Assembly: GCA_007751255.1 (NCBI GenBank)
Contig: CP036296.1
Coordinates: 3,720,001 to 3,784,000 of the forward strand
Direction: 5' to 3'
DNA length: 64,000 bases
DNA from: Engelhardtia mirabilis
GTDB taxonomy: Bacteria; Planctomycetota; UBA1135; GCA-002686595
Shown: positions 24,920 through 34,601 of the stretch, piece by piece
Position numbering within the stretch: position 1 is the first letter of the stretch
Layout: every line of letters starts with the position of its first letter
Program-made: the position numbers and the translations under genes
The notes under the pieces: generated by a model
Told to the model about the DNA's origin: nothing
Databases searched by the model: none
What the model saw: the letters and a program-made list of their open reading frames with translations, nothing else

Positions 24920-26899
24920 ATGCCGCTCCAGGATGTCGATCTCGCACTAGTACGAATGCCTTGGTCCGCTCTGGACCGGCCGTCGCCCGCGCTCGGGATA
25001 CTCCGGCCACTGCTCGACTCGTACGGCGTCAGTCATGAGACGGTCTTCGGGGACTTCCTGACTGCGCAAGAGATCGGATTGGACCTCTACCGTCGGATCG
25101 CGGCCGGCGACAGCTGGGTTCTACTGCCGGAATGGCTGTTCTCGCGCGCCGCGTTCCCCGAGCGATTCGAATCCGCAGCCGGGATCGCACTGGACGAACT
25201 GGACGACGTCAGCCGCCGAGAACTGCGTGCGGTCCTTCGCGACCACGGCGAGGCCCTAGGCGAGTTCCGTGATCGCGGTGCGACCGCCGTTGCGGCCCGG
25301 ATCGTGGAGCAGCTGGCTGGCGCCCGGGCAGTCGCCTTCACGTGCAGCATCAATCAACTCGTTCCGGCCCTGGCCGTCGCGAGGCTCCTGAAGGATCGGC
25401 GCCCAGACGTTCGCGTACTGCTCGGAGGGACCCAGGTCGAGGGCGACATGGGTAACGCGGTCCTCGAGGTCGCACCCTGGATCGACGCCGTGTACATGGG
25501 CGAGGCCGAGGTCGGTCTGCGCCAGACGATGGACTGGCTGCTGCGCCGATCTCCTTCGCCGTCTACACCGTTCCTGTCCCACCGCGCTGAGGACGGAAGT
25601 GTTGTCCGTGCCCGCGACGTGGGGCTGCTTCACGACATGGACGCGAGCCCGGTCCCGGACTATCGACCGTACATCGAGCACCTCACGAGTCCGCTGGCTC
25701 GCGGGCTCGACGTGACGTGCTCGTCGATCCCCTTCGTAAGCTCGCGTGGATGCTGGTGGGGCGCCCGTAGTCATTGCACGTTCTGTGGTCTCAACGGAAC
25801 GGGGCTTGCGTTCCGCGCCAAGTCCCCGGAGCGCGTCTACCGAGAGCTGCTCGGCCTCGCCCAGGACTATCAGTCGCTGACCCTGGTCGGCATGGACAAC
25901 ATCATCCCGCACGGATACTTCAACACACTCCTGCCACGCTTGGCTGCTTCGGGGCTCGACTTGGATATCCGCTACGAGGCGAAAGCGAATCTCAAGCGTG
26001 ACCAGATGCGAGCGTTCCGAGATGCCGGTGTCCGGGTGATTCAACCGGGGATCGAGAGCTTGAGTGACCATTCGCTCGAACTCATGGCGAAGGGTGTGAC
26101 GGCAATCCAGAACATCCAGACCTTGAAGCTCGCCGGGCACTACGGAATCGAGCCCCAGTGGAACTTGCTCTTCGGCTTTCCGGGCGAGACCGACGAGGAC
26201 CTCCTGGAGCAGGCGGCGCTGATGCCGCGACTGCACCACCTGCCCCCGCCCGTCGGTCCGGCGCCCGTGCGGGTGGAGCGATTCAGTCCCTACCACTTCG
26301 AGCCCGAGCGGCACGGGATCGACGAGCTCGCGCCGCTCGCCGGCTACCAACACGTGTTCCCGTCGTCCGCGATCGAGCTCGCGGACCTGGCCTTCTACTT
26401 CGACATCCGCACCCGCTCCCGTCCCGGGCCCAGTGAACGCGCCGCAGCGTCCTTCATGACCGCCTGCCACGAGTGGCAGCGACGATGGGCTCGCGGAGCC
26501 TCGCCGCCGCTCCTGCACTACTACCGCGGGCCGGGATTCGTCGAGGTTCGCGACCGACGTCACCGGAACACCTCGCTCATCCATCGGCTCGAGGGGCTCG
26601 AAGCCGAGCTGCTGCTGTCCCTCGACGACAGGACCGGTCGGCGGCAGCTCCACGAACGCTTCGGTGACCCAGTCGCGGTCGACTTGGCCCTGCGGGCCCT
26701 GGACCGTGTACGCCTCATCCTCGATGACGGGCGCTCGGTGGTCGGGCTCCCGCTTCCGGCGCCCAAGGGCCTGGACAGTAGCGCCCGGCGCGAGGTCTTT
26801 GTCGCCAAGGTGCCCCAGGCCGCAAGCCGTGCCCATCGCCGCGCGCCCCGTCCGACGGCGGGTCTCGCGCCGACAGCCGTGGCAACGAAAGGGAACTGA
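24920..26899 (+). CDS. RiPP maturation radical SAM C-methyltransferase (B12-type), copy 2
   Basis: 659 residues, ATG preceded by GGAGGAG. Same layout as copy 1: cobalamin-binding-like domain (FTCSINQLVPALAVAR, LLGGTQVEGDMG, WIDAVYMGEAE), then the radical SAM core with RGCWWGARSHCTFCGLNG and cysteines 278, 286 and 289 (C-x7-C-x2-C). Shared later blocks are YEAKANL, IQPGIESLSDHSLELMAKGV and LLFGFPGETDEDL. It diverges from copy 1 in the linker regions and the C-terminal tail, suggesting a different site choice on the same substrate or a second substrate. It is the first gene of the plus-strand operon; the next ATG is 1 nt past its stop. Confidence 0.86.
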   Translation: MPLQDVDLALVRMPWSALDRPSPALGILRPLLDSYGVSHETVFGDFLTAQEIGLDLYRRIAAGDSWVLLPEWLFSRAAFPERFESAAGIALDELDDVSRRELRAVLRDHGEALGEFRDRGATAVAARIVEQLAGARAVAFTCSINQLVPALAVARLLKDRRPDVRVLLGGTQVEGDMGNAVLEVAPWIDAVYMGEAEVGLRQTMDWLLRRSPSPSTPFLSHRAEDGSVVRARDVGLLHDMDASPVPDYRPYIEHLTSPLARGLDVTCSSIPFVSSRGCWWGARSHCTFCGLNGTGLAFRAKSPERVYRELLGLAQDYQSLTLVGMDNIIPHGYFNTLLPRLAASGLDLDIRYEAKANLKRDQMRAFRDAGVRVIQPGIESLSDHSLELMAKGVTAIQNIQTLKLAGHYGIEPQWNLLFGFPGETDEDLLEQAALMPRLHHLPPPVGPAPVRVERFSPYHFEPERHGIDELAPLAGYQHVFPSSAIELADLAFYFDIRTRSRPGPSERAAASFMTACHEWQRRWARGASPPLLHYYRGPGFVEVRDRRHRNTSLIHRLEGLEAELLLSLDDRTGRRQLHERFGDPVAVDLALRALDRVRLILDDGRSVVGLPLPAPKGLDSSARREVFVAKVPQAASRAHRRAPRPTAGLAPTAVATKGN

Positions 26900-26900
26900 G

Positions 26901-28472
26901 ATGGACCTGGCCAGAGACTCCTCGGCCACCCCGATCCGCCTGGTCTCGTTCGCGTCCGGCTTCACGGTCCTGGCCCTCGAGATCGTCGGCGCCCGGATGG
27001 TGGCGCCGGCGTTCGGCGGCTCGATCTACGTATGGGCGGCACTCCTGACGACGACACTGCTGTCGCTGGGAGTCGGCTACGCCGTCGGCGGCTTTCTGTC
27101 CGACCGCTTCGATCCACGGCGCGCGCTCGAGCAGGTGGTCGGGATCGCGGCCCTGATCCTGCTGGCGCTGCCCTTCTACAAATCGTCCGTGGCGAGCGCG
27201 GCGGCGAGTCTTGGCGTGCGTGCCGGCGCACTGGTCACGACCGGCCTCCTCTTGGGCCCGCCCCTGGTCACCCTCGGCTGCGTCCTGCCCCTCTGTCTGG
27301 GCGCCAGGGTCCGGGCCGTGGACCGGCTCGGCCGCGAGTTCGGAACACTCAGCCTGTGGTCGACGGCGGGCAGCGTACTGGGGACGCTCTCCACCGGGTT
27401 CTACTTACTCCAGTGGCTGTCGCTGTCGGAGATCCTCCGGGCCCTGGCAGGCGCCATGGTGGTCTGCTTGGCTCTCGTACTGTGGAGTAACCGTCGGCGC
27501 CCGGGTCGACCGCGCCGCGCCAGCGCTCTCGCGGGCTACGCGGCACTGGTCGCATTCGTGCCGTTCGAGCCCCAGGTCGCCTCGGATGGTGCGGTCACGA
27601 TCCCGTCGCTCTACGGCGAGGTGCGCGTCGAGGACGATCGACGGTCCGGGCACCGGACCTTGTTTCTCGACGGCCTTCCGAACTCGCGGGTCGGCCTTGA
27701 CGGCCGGTCGTCGGAATCGGACGTGGTCTACGGCCTGGAGCTCGTCACCGCCATGCGCCCCAAGCTGCGCCGGGTGCTGTTCATCGGGCTGGGCGCGGGC
27801 CGCGGCGTCGAGGTCCTCTGGAACTCGCACGGGATCGTCTCCGATGTCGTCGAGATCGATCCCAGTGTGGTTCGGGTGGCCCGCGAGTACTTCCAATTCG
27901 AGTCCCAGGGAGCCGTTGTCGTCGGCGACGGACGCCGCTTCTGCCGATCGACTTCCCAGTGCTACGACGCCGTCGTGCTCGACGCCTTCTCCGGCGACTC
28001 TCACCCCTACCACCTGCTCAGCGCTGAGGCACTCGAAGATTACCGCTCCTGCCTCGCGCCAGACGGGGTCCTGGCCTGCAATCTCCTCACCTACGCGAGC
28101 GGGGAGCGGGCTCGCCTGCGCGCCTCGGTTGCGGCGACGTTCCGCAGCGCCTTTGCGAACTTGTCCACCTTCAACGCGAACCCGCGCCGCGACTCGAGCG
28201 GCGTCTGCAACCTGCTTTTCTTCGCATCGGACGGGCCACTCGACATCGCCCCCGAGACCTTCTCCGACGACTCCGGCCTGGCCTCTTACTACCGCAGTAT
28301 CGTGGACGCCTTGGCGGCGAGCCCGACCGATCTCCCCCCGGGCGTGGTCTTGACCGACGACCACAATCCCGCCGACCTGCTCGGCGCCGAGGCCTTCCTC
28401 GACATCCGCCGCGAATCCAAGCCCTTCCGAGTCGCTCGCCGCCGATGGTCGATTGAAGCGGTGGCGCGTTGA
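26901..28472 (+). CDS. fused MFS-type membrane / spermidine synthase-like protein
   Basis: 523 residues. The N-terminal 220 residues have about six to seven membrane segments of the kind found in fused-MFS/spermidine synthases (GFTVLALEIVGARMVAPAFGG, LGVGYAVGGFLSDRF). The C-terminal 280 residues form a class I Rossmann transferase domain with VLFIGLGAGRGVE, VVEIDPSVVRVAREYF and AVVLDAFSGDSHPYHL, as in polyamine synthases. In characterised enzymes this domain moves aminopropyl groups from decarboxylated SAM, or acts as a methyltransferase; the actual activity is unknown. Tight spacing with the B12-radical SAM gene and overlap with the peptidase gene suggest a role in peptide tailoring or transport. 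Confidence 0.76.
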   Translation: MDLARDSSATPIRLVSFASGFTVLALEIVGARMVAPAFGGSIYVWAALLTTTLLSLGVGYAVGGFLSDRFDPRRALEQVVGIAALILLALPFYKSSVASAAASLGVRAGALVTTGLLLGPPLVTLGCVLPLCLGARVRAVDRLGREFGTLSLWSTAGSVLGTLSTGFYLLQWLSLSEILRALAGAMVVCLALVLWSNRRRPGRPRRASALAGYAALVAFVPFEPQVASDGAVTIPSLYGEVRVEDDRRSGHRTLFLDGLPNSRVGLDGRSSESDVVYGLELVTAMRPKLRRVLFIGLGAGRGVEVLWNSHGIVSDVVEIDPSVVRVAREYFQFESQGAVVVGDGRRFCRSTSQCYDAVVLDAFSGDSHPYHLLSAEALEDYRSCLAPDGVLACNLLTYASGERARLRASVAATFRSAFANLSTFNANPRRDSSGVCNLLFFASDGPLDIAPETFSDDSGLASYYRSIVDALAASPTDLPPGVVLTDDHNPADLLGAEAFLDIRRESKPFRVARRRWSIEAVAR

Positions 28473-30532
28473 GACTGCCGCGCAGGCTCCCGAGCCTCGC
28501 GCTCGCCCGCCTTCGCCGAACCGTGCGACGATGGTCGCTCGGCCGAGTCTCGTCTCCCTGGCCGGATATCGTCGCCGCTCAGTTGGACCTCCACCTGAGC
28601 GCGGCTGGGGACTTCGAGGCCAGGGTCGAGCTCGAGGTGTCAGGCTCGCTGGGTGTGTGGTGGCCCTTCCTCCTGGCAAGGCCCTTGGAACTCATCGCGG
28701 TATTCGATCTGTCGGACACCGTCGAAGGGCAGTGCTCCCTTCGGGGCCCTACGGCGCACGGTCTGCCGCTGGCGACGGAGGGTGCGCTGTACGGTGTACG
28801 CCTCTCCAGCTCTTGCGGCCGACCGCGCCGGGCCCGTCTGCGCTTCGAGATTCGCGGGCGCGGGTTGAACGAGCGTCGACGAGACTGGCGCGGAGCGATC
28901 GTTGCTGACGGCGAGCGCGTGCGCATGTCGGAGCAGAGCCTCTTTCTGCCCCAGGTGCTCGTGAGTCCCGGCAACCGGGCGCCGGCGACCTTTCCCTGGG
29001 AAGCGTTCGTTACCGTTCCGAAGGGAATCGAGATGATCATGCCCGGGCAGATGCTCGAGGCGCCGACCGACGTACCGTGCGGCGTTCGCTGGCGTTTCGG
29101 TTCGAGCGAGCCCTCGACCCTCTGGATCGTGGGTGCAAGGAAGCCGCGGATCGTCATTCCACCTCGCGAGAGCCGCTCGCCGGCAATCACCGCCGTAATG
29201 GACGATTCGCCGGCCCACTCGGCGATCGACTACGCCAGGACTCTGCAGGACGCGGTCGAGTCCTACTCGGAGCTCTTCGCCCCTACCACGCTGCATACGG
29301 TCGCGGTCGTGCACGACGAGTCCATGAACTACCATTGGTCATCGCCGGGTATGGTCCTTTTGGGTCGCCACGGGACCCGGCTTCCCGTGGGCCTCATAGG
29401 ACACGAGGCGGCCCATTTCTGGTGGGGTGGCGCAACGGTGTTCGTCGGCCTTGGCGAACGCTTCCTGACCGAAGGACTGGCGGAGTACTCGGCGTGGCGC
29501 TTCATGGAGCGGCGTGGCTCAGGGGACGGAGCTACCCAGCGAGCCCGAGAGGCGCGGAACACGCTTCAGGTAAGGGCCCGCGAGGGTCAGCCCTGCCCGG
29601 CCCTGCTGGTCGCGAACTTCGACACGCTGGGCTACGACACCGCGGTCTACCTCTTGGCTCCGCTGGTCCTTCGATATCTCGAGCTGCGGATTGGACAGCA
29701 GCGCTTCGACGAATTCCTCGGTCGCCTGGCCCGGCGTCGGATCGTCGGCGCAGCCGACGCGGTGGCCGAGATCGGCGCGCTGCTGGGTGGCGCGACCGAG
29801 GCGCTGATTCGCGAAGCACCGTGGCTCCTGCAACCCGGGCCCTTTGAAGTTCTCGTCGAGAGTATCGAATCGTCCTCCCATGGCCGACACGTCGAGCTAA
29901 CCACCAGGTTCGTTCGATCGAACGAACAGGTCTCCTTCGACGGAGTGCTCTCGGTGACGTGCCACGGGCGCGGGGGCGGCGATCGCTGCCAACGCGAGCT
30001 TCGCTTCGTCGGTGGAGTTGGGCGCGCCTCGCTCGCCGCTCCCTTCGAGATCGCGGAGCTCTGGTTCGATCCCGACGCACGATTCCCGGCCCGCGTGCCG
30101 CCGGTACAACGAGCGACGGCGGGTGGCGCCTGGCTGGCCTTGGACACGCCTCCGGCGGTGAGCGCGGCCCGTTTCGTCCCCAATGCGAGCGAGACCGGTC
30201 GGGGCCACCTCGAGGTGCGATTCGACCGCCCGATGGACGGTCGAATGGGGATCAACCGCGTCGATCAAGACGAGGCCCGCCAGCGCGGCTACAAGATTCC
30301 CCGCGTGGTTGACGGTGAGTGGCGGGAGGGAGGCGCGGTGCTGGACTTGTGGCTGCAGGGACTCGAGCCGGACGAGCTCTACACCGTGCCCTTCCGCGGG
30401 CGACGATTCCGCGACCTCTACGGCATGCCCCTCGCCGCCTTCGACGTCCGAGTTGCGGTTGGGCCCGCGGCGGCCAACGCTGAGGTCGTGGACGGTGAAC
30501 CGGTCGACGAGTCCGATCTCGTCCCCTCGTAG
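28469..30532 (+). CDS. M1-family (gluzincin) metallopeptidase-like protein
   Basis: 687 residues. The TTG start overlaps the preceding stop (TTGA). The zinc motif H-E-x-x-H plus downstream Glu is intact: H312, E313, H316 and E335 (GHEAAHFWWGG then FLTEGLAEYSAW), with the exact M1 spacing. Residues 30-230 fit the M1 N-terminal beta domain but a clear GAMEN motif is missing; MNYHWSSPG (286-294) is in that place. A C-terminal helical domain and a beta-rich tail follow. No signal peptide is evident. Family members are aminopeptidases. In this cluster it is a candidate for trimming the leader or degrading exported product. Confidence 0.78.
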   Translation: MRLPRRLPSLALARLRRTVRRWSLGRVSSPWPDIVAAQLDLHLSAAGDFEARVELEVSGSLGVWWPFLLARPLELIAVFDLSDTVEGQCSLRGPTAHGLPLATEGALYGVRLSSSCGRPRRARLRFEIRGRGLNERRRDWRGAIVADGERVRMSEQSLFLPQVLVSPGNRAPATFPWEAFVTVPKGIEMIMPGQMLEAPTDVPCGVRWRFGSSEPSTLWIVGARKPRIVIPPRESRSPAITAVMDDSPAHSAIDYARTLQDAVESYSELFAPTTLHTVAVVHDESMNYHWSSPGMVLLGRHGTRLPVGLIGHEAAHFWWGGATVFVGLGERFLTEGLAEYSAWRFMERRGSGDGATQRAREARNTLQVRAREGQPCPALLVANFDTLGYDTAVYLLAPLVLRYLELRIGQQRFDEFLGRLARRRIVGAADAVAEIGALLGGATEALIREAPWLLQPGPFEVLVESIESSSHGRHVELTTRFVRSNEQVSFDGVLSVTCHGRGGGDRCQRELRFVGGVGRASLAAPFEIAELWFDPDARFPARVPPVQRATAGGAWLALDTPPAVSAARFVPNASETGRGHLEVRFDRPMDGRMGINRVDQDEARQRGYKIPRVVDGEWREGGAVLDLWLQGLEPDELYTVPFRGRRFRDLYGMPLAAFDVRVAVGPAAANAEVVDGEPVDESDLVPS

Positions 30533-30960
30533 CCGAGTCCGCGCCCGAGACGGCAGGCGGAGCCAGTCCGTGCCTCACAGCTGCGATACCACCGCACCGC
30601 CCTCACCCATGGGCCGACACCCGCAGGACCGCCCCCGTCGGGCGATCCGGGTCTTCTGGGGGCGCCTCGCACCTGCGATGCTCGCGTCCGTCGCGAGCGC
30701 CACCGAGCGGCGGCGATGCCGGGCGGACGACGAGGTGCTTCCCGATGGGCACGAGACTGCCGAGCAGTCCTGGGGGGCTTCGCGGAGTCCACTGGGATCG
30801 AGTCTGCGGCGCGATCCCGCACGCTCTGACCAGCGGTCATCGGCAACCTCGCACGGTGAATCTGGTCACCGCACAGAGCGCTTCCATCAGTCGCCAAGCT
30901 CCAGGGAGTCTGGCCGCGGTTCACCTGTCCGGAGTTGTTCCGCGGCTGGACCGCTGGAGG
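30533..30960. other. intergenic region at the end of the RiPP plus operon
   Basis: 428 bp between the convergent peptidase gene and queF. It contains a 7-bp perfect hairpin (30680-30686 with 30692-30698, 5-nt loop) that might be a terminator, without a T tract. No coding sequence or RNA gene could be supported. Confidence 0.4.
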
Positions 30961-31326
30961 TCAGCCCGCTTCAGCCGCCCGGTGCTCGACCTCGACCACG
31001 GTCGTGATGCCGCCGCGCACCCAGAAGTCCCCCACCACCGTCATCCGGCGCGGCTTGCAGGCCGCCACCAGGTCGTCGAGGATCCGGTTCGTGACGGCCT
31101 CGTGGAAAGCGCCCTCGTCACGGAAGGACCACAGGTAGAGCTTGAGGCTCTTCAGCTCCACGCAGTGTTCGTCGGGCGTATAGCGGATGCGGATCGTGGC
31201 GAAGTCCGGCTGGCCCGTCTTGGGGCACAGGCAGGTGAACTCCGGACAGTCGAAGCGGATCTCGTAGTCCCGCTCGGGGCAGGGGTTGGGGAAGGTCTCG
31301 AGGGCCTTCGACGGCTGGCTGCTCAT
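30961..31326 (-). CDS. queF: NADPH-dependent 7-cyano-7-deazaguanine reductase
   Basis: 121 residues, the short type I (YkvM-like) form. It reduces preQ0 to preQ1 in queuosine synthesis. The signature [16 protein letters not shown] carries the catalytic Cys34 (second Cys) and Asp41. [20 protein letters not shown] is the QueF family stretch that binds substrate with its Glu. [16 protein letters not shown] completes the T-fold. ATG at 31326 gives the usual length; an ATG four codons earlier is less likely. It follows the membrane-protein gene by 36 bp in the same direction. Confidence 0.93.
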   Translation of the reverse strand: MSSQPSKALETFPNPCPERDYEIRFDCPEFTCLCPKTGQPDFATIRIRYTPDEHCVELKSLKLYLWSFRDEGAFHEAVTNRILDDLVAACKPRRMTVVGDFWVRGGITTVVEVEHRAAEAG

Positions 31327-31362
31327 GGGGCGGGGCACCCTAGCGGGCGTTGCGTAGCGAGG

Positions 31363-33648
31363 CTAGTTCGCCGCGGCTTGGTCCGGGGCCGAGTGTCCGC
31401 GCGCGCGGACCAGGGGCAGGCCGTCGACGCGGTATTCGAGCTCCCAGGCCACGGTCTGGCCCAGCTCGACCATGTCTTCGACCCAGCGCCCGACGCCGCG
31501 GAAGCGCAGGGGCGAGCCCGCGCGCTGGCCGCGGATCTCCTCCTCGATGTAGTCGAGCGTGTCCAGAGCCAGCAGTCGCAGCCGCCAGCGTCCGCCCGGA
31601 ACCCGTTCCAGAAGACCCTGCTCGGGCGCGGGGAAGCGCCAGCCCCAGCCGACGCGCAGGGGCACCATCTGCGCCACCGTCGTCGGCAGCGCCGGCAGCA
31701 CGCGCACCTCACGCACCGTCGGTAGGCCGCCTTCGAACCACACGCGCGTGACCCGCTCGCCCAGGCGCCAGGCCAGGCTCTCGCCCGCATCGATGTAGGC
31801 CTCCGGTCCGTCACCGCCCTCGTACCACAGGATCGGCTCGGAGCCGTAGCGCGACTCCGCCGAACGCGCGCGCCAACCGGCCTCGACCGGCAAATCCTCG
31901 CGCGGCTCCGGGGGCGCGACCACGTGCAGCACCGCGGGCCCGAAGGCGTCGAGTTCCAGGTCCGGGGAGCGCGACGGCCCGTTCCAGAAGACCGACTCGT
32001 TGGGGCCCGTGGCCGGCGGCGCGGGTGCCAGGCGACGCCAGGCCCGGCGCTCGAGTTCGGAACCATCGGCCGGGTCGAGCCCAGCCGTCGGGTAGACCAA
32101 GAGCGGCGCCGCAGCGCGCACCTCGGCGAAGGACTCGTCCCGCACCCAAGTGACCAGGGCTTCGGCCGGCAAGTCGCGCACGTTGAGCGGCGCCAGGTCG
32201 CGCTCCGCCTGCACCTCGGCCCCGGTGAACATGGGGTGCAACATCCAGCCCAGGCCGTCCTCGATCGGATCGACCCCCGACACGTTGCGGGGCGCGTCGA
32301 CGATCAGGATCTCCGCGGCGTCGGGCTCGGCCGCGATCGCCTCCGCCACATCGCGGCGCAGCTCCGCGAAGCGCGCGGCGGATTCGCCCCAGGGCTGGCC
32401 GTTGCCGTTGGCGAGGGTCGCGTAGCCGAAGGCCAGGACCAGGGGCAGGACCACTTGGCGGAAGTCCGACAGCGCCGTGCAGCACAGGCCCAGACCCGAG
32501 CTGAGCACCAGGGTCGCCGGCACCAGCGACACCGCGCCGCCCATGGTCGTCAGGTCGACCGGCTTCTGCAGTCCGAACAGCAGCGCGAAGGCCGTGCCCG
32601 CGATCAGGAACGAGAAGGCCCAGGTCCACAGGCGCGGCGCGGAGCGGGCGGCGATCAGGGCCGGCTGAAGGGCCGCCAGGAACAGCACGGCCGCGAGCAC
32701 CAGACCGAGGAAGCCGAGCGAACTCGCGTTGGCCGGCAGGCACAGCACCCCGACCTTGTCGAGCACGTTGCCGAGGGCGGAGACGATCGCGCCCGGCTCC
32801 AGCAGGCCGGCCAGGCCGAAGCTGACCCGCGGGTAGTAGCCGTGGCCGGTGGTCGTACTGACCAACACCGTGTTGAGCTGAACGGCGATGCTGTAGACCA
32901 CCAGCGTATTGAGCGAAGTCCGCAGGCGCGTGCTCAGGGGCCGGTGGCGACCGGTGGAGAGCAGCTCGGCGGTGGCCAGGCCAGCGGGCAGGGCCAAGGC
33001 GATCTGTCCCGAGAGCCCGGCCAAGAGCGCGAGGCCGCCGGCTAGCACCAGGCACACGTACTGCCGCTCTTGACGCCCGAACAGGAACAGGGTCCCGGCC
33101 CAGGTGGACAGGGCCAGGGACATCAGGTCCGCGCGCCCGGCGAGGCTCGCGACCGTCGGCACGCAGAGCGGATGCACCGCGAAGATCAGCGCCGCCGCGC
33201 CGCCCGCGCGCGAGGCCTGCTCGGCGCCGACCCAGGGTTGGAAGAGCCGCCGCAGGAAGCGCCACAGACCCCAACTGGCGATCAGCAAGAGGGCCAAGTT
33301 CTCGATCCGATAGAAGAAGGCGCTCGGCAGTCCGACCGCGCGGCCGTCGAGCGCGCCCCACAGGCGCAGCGAGGTCAAGAGCCACAGCCCCGAGAGCAGC
33401 GAGCCCACGTCCCCCCGAGTGTCGTCACCGACGACCGCAAGCACCTCGATCGGTGCGAAGTCCGCGATGGCCCGGGGGCCGGGCACGCCTTCCGCGTCCA
33501 CCGACCAGCCGCCGGCGCGGACCAACAGCTCCATGTCGTGGCCATGGAACCCGGCCGAGAACAGGGGCGAGTAGGCGGTCCCGAGCCAGAGCACGCAGAT
33601 CACCGCCACCAGAACGCGGCGCAGCGGTGAAGTCGTAGTGGGCGGCAT
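31363..33648 (-). CDS. multi-spanning membrane protein, possible GT-C glycosyltransferase
   Basis: 761 residues from the ATG at 33648. About eleven to twelve hydrophobic segments occupy residues 1-430, starting VLVAVICVLWLGTAYSPLF. They include an HPLCVPTVASLAGRADLMSL loop typical of planctomycete proteins related to O-GlcNAc/mannosyl transferases of the GT-C fold (H-P-x-x-V-E-x-V-x-x-x-x-x-R). The last 330 residues are soluble and beta-rich, with no known domain. I cannot name a donor or acceptor. The start is followed directly by basic residues and the first helix; upstream in-frame sequence is low-complexity and crosses the divergent DUF4863 gene. Confidence 0.62.
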   Translation of the reverse strand: MPPTTTSPLRRVLVAVICVLWLGTAYSPLFSAGFHGHDMELLVRAGGWSVDAEGVPGPRAIADFAPIEVLAVVGDDTRGDVGSLLSGLWLLTSLRLWGALDGRAVGLPSAFFYRIENLALLLIASWGLWRFLRRLFQPWVGAEQASRAGGAAALIFAVHPLCVPTVASLAGRADLMSLALSTWAGTLFLFGRQERQYVCLVLAGGLALLAGLSGQIALALPAGLATAELLSTGRHRPLSTRLRTSLNTLVVYSIAVQLNTVLVSTTTGHGYYPRVSFGLAGLLEPGAIVSALGNVLDKVGVLCLPANASSLGFLGLVLAAVLFLAALQPALIAARSAPRLWTWAFSFLIAGTAFALLFGLQKPVDLTTMGGAVSLVPATLVLSSGLGLCCTALSDFRQVVLPLVLAFGYATLANGNGQPWGESAARFAELRRDVAEAIAAEPDAAEILIVDAPRNVSGVDPIEDGLGWMLHPMFTGAEVQAERDLAPLNVRDLPAEALVTWVRDESFAEVRAAAPLLVYPTAGLDPADGSELERRAWRRLAPAPPATGPNESVFWNGPSRSPDLELDAFGPAVLHVVAPPEPREDLPVEAGWRARSAESRYGSEPILWYEGGDGPEAYIDAGESLAWRLGERVTRVWFEGGLPTVREVRVLPALPTTVAQMVPLRVGWGWRFPAPEQGLLERVPGGRWRLRLLALDTLDYIEEEIRGQRAGSPLRFRGVGRWVEDMVELGQTVAWELEYRVDGLPLVRARGHSAPDQAAAN

Positions 33649-34002
33649 GGGGCGCTTGGGGACGGTTCGGGGCCGGAGCGAGGGGAGCGCGACAGCCGGC
33701 CCCAGCACTCTCGCCCCAGGGCGCGCCGATCTCAAGCTCGGCGAGCCCCTCCCGGCGCCCGTTTCGCGCGACAGGGGGCAACCTCGCAGGCGCCCGTCCG
33801 TCCCCCCTGACGGGCGGGCGGGGGCCCGCGGTGGATGGAGGCGGAGCGGGGCCCGCGCCAACCGGGCGGGCCACTCCAGTGGTCCGCCCATCCCGACGCT
33901 GTCCCGGCCCGATCGCCCGGGTCCCCGCCCTCGCACGGTCCGAAGAACGAAGCGCGCCGCCCAACCGCTAAGCTCTGCACCGTCCCCCACGACCCCACCA
34001 CC
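33649..34002. other. divergent intergenic region
   Basis: 354 bp between the membrane-protein gene and the DUF4863 gene. It should contain promoters for both; the sequence is extremely GC-rich and no boxes, repeats or RNA genes were recognised. Confidence 0.45.
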
Positions 34003-34452
34003 ATGCTCGAGACCTTCCGACCGCTGATCGACGCCGCCCGAGGCCTGGACTTCTCCGACGCTGCCGCCGCGGAGGCGGAGCTGAATCGGCGCTTCGACCC
34101 CGGCTCCCCGGCCGCCCAGGCCCTGACCAAGGAGCTGGTCGCCCTGATGGAGGCCGGGAAGATCGCCGAGCGCGGCGAGCTGCCGGTGCGCTACGGCCGG
34201 GTCTCCAAGGCCGTCCCGGAGACCCTGGACCACTCCATCGACGTGGTCCTGATGAACGGTCCCGGGCCCCTGCACCGCCACCCTGCCGGGGAGGCCGACT
34301 TCTGCATCGCCCTCGACGGCCAGCCGACCTTCGACGGGCGCCCGCCGGGCTGGGTGGTCTACGGACCCGGGTCCGAGCACGTGCCCACCGTGGCCGGTGG
34401 GACGATGTTGATCGTCTACCTGCTGCCGACGGGCGCGATCGAGTTCCTCTGA
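34003..34452 (+). CDS. DUF4863 (4-hydroxylaminobenzoate lyase-like) protein
   Basis: 149 residues from the ATG at 34003. It is a small cupin-like protein with N-terminal helices (FRPLIDAARGLDF, AEAELNRRFDPGS) and a beta-barrel part with FGRVSK-type YGRVSKAVPE, HRHPAGEADFCIALDG, PPGWVVYGPGSEHVPTV and a terminal LLPTGAIEFL. This is the wording of the DUF4863 family that includes the nitroaromatic-degradation lyase PnbB. Most members have no known substrate, and no other nitroaromatic gene is nearby, so a lyase role here is only a possibility. Confidence 0.76.
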   Translation: MLETFRPLIDAARGLDFSDAAAAEAELNRRFDPGSPAAQALTKELVALMEAGKIAERGELPVRYGRVSKAVPETLDHSIDVVLMNGPGPLHRHPAGEADFCIALDGQPTFDGRPPGWVVYGPGSEHVPTVAGGTMLIVYLLPTGAIEFL

Positions 34453-34601
34453 GCGCTCGAGTGCACCGGACCCGCCGGTGAATCTTCGAGTTCGGCCAGT
34501 CGAGTCCCTCCCGTCGACGCCGGTAGCGGCCGCGGCGCCGGGCCCGGCCGACACCGCAACGCTTCTTTCACCGCTCGCGCCCCCGCCATCGATCCGAACG
34601 A

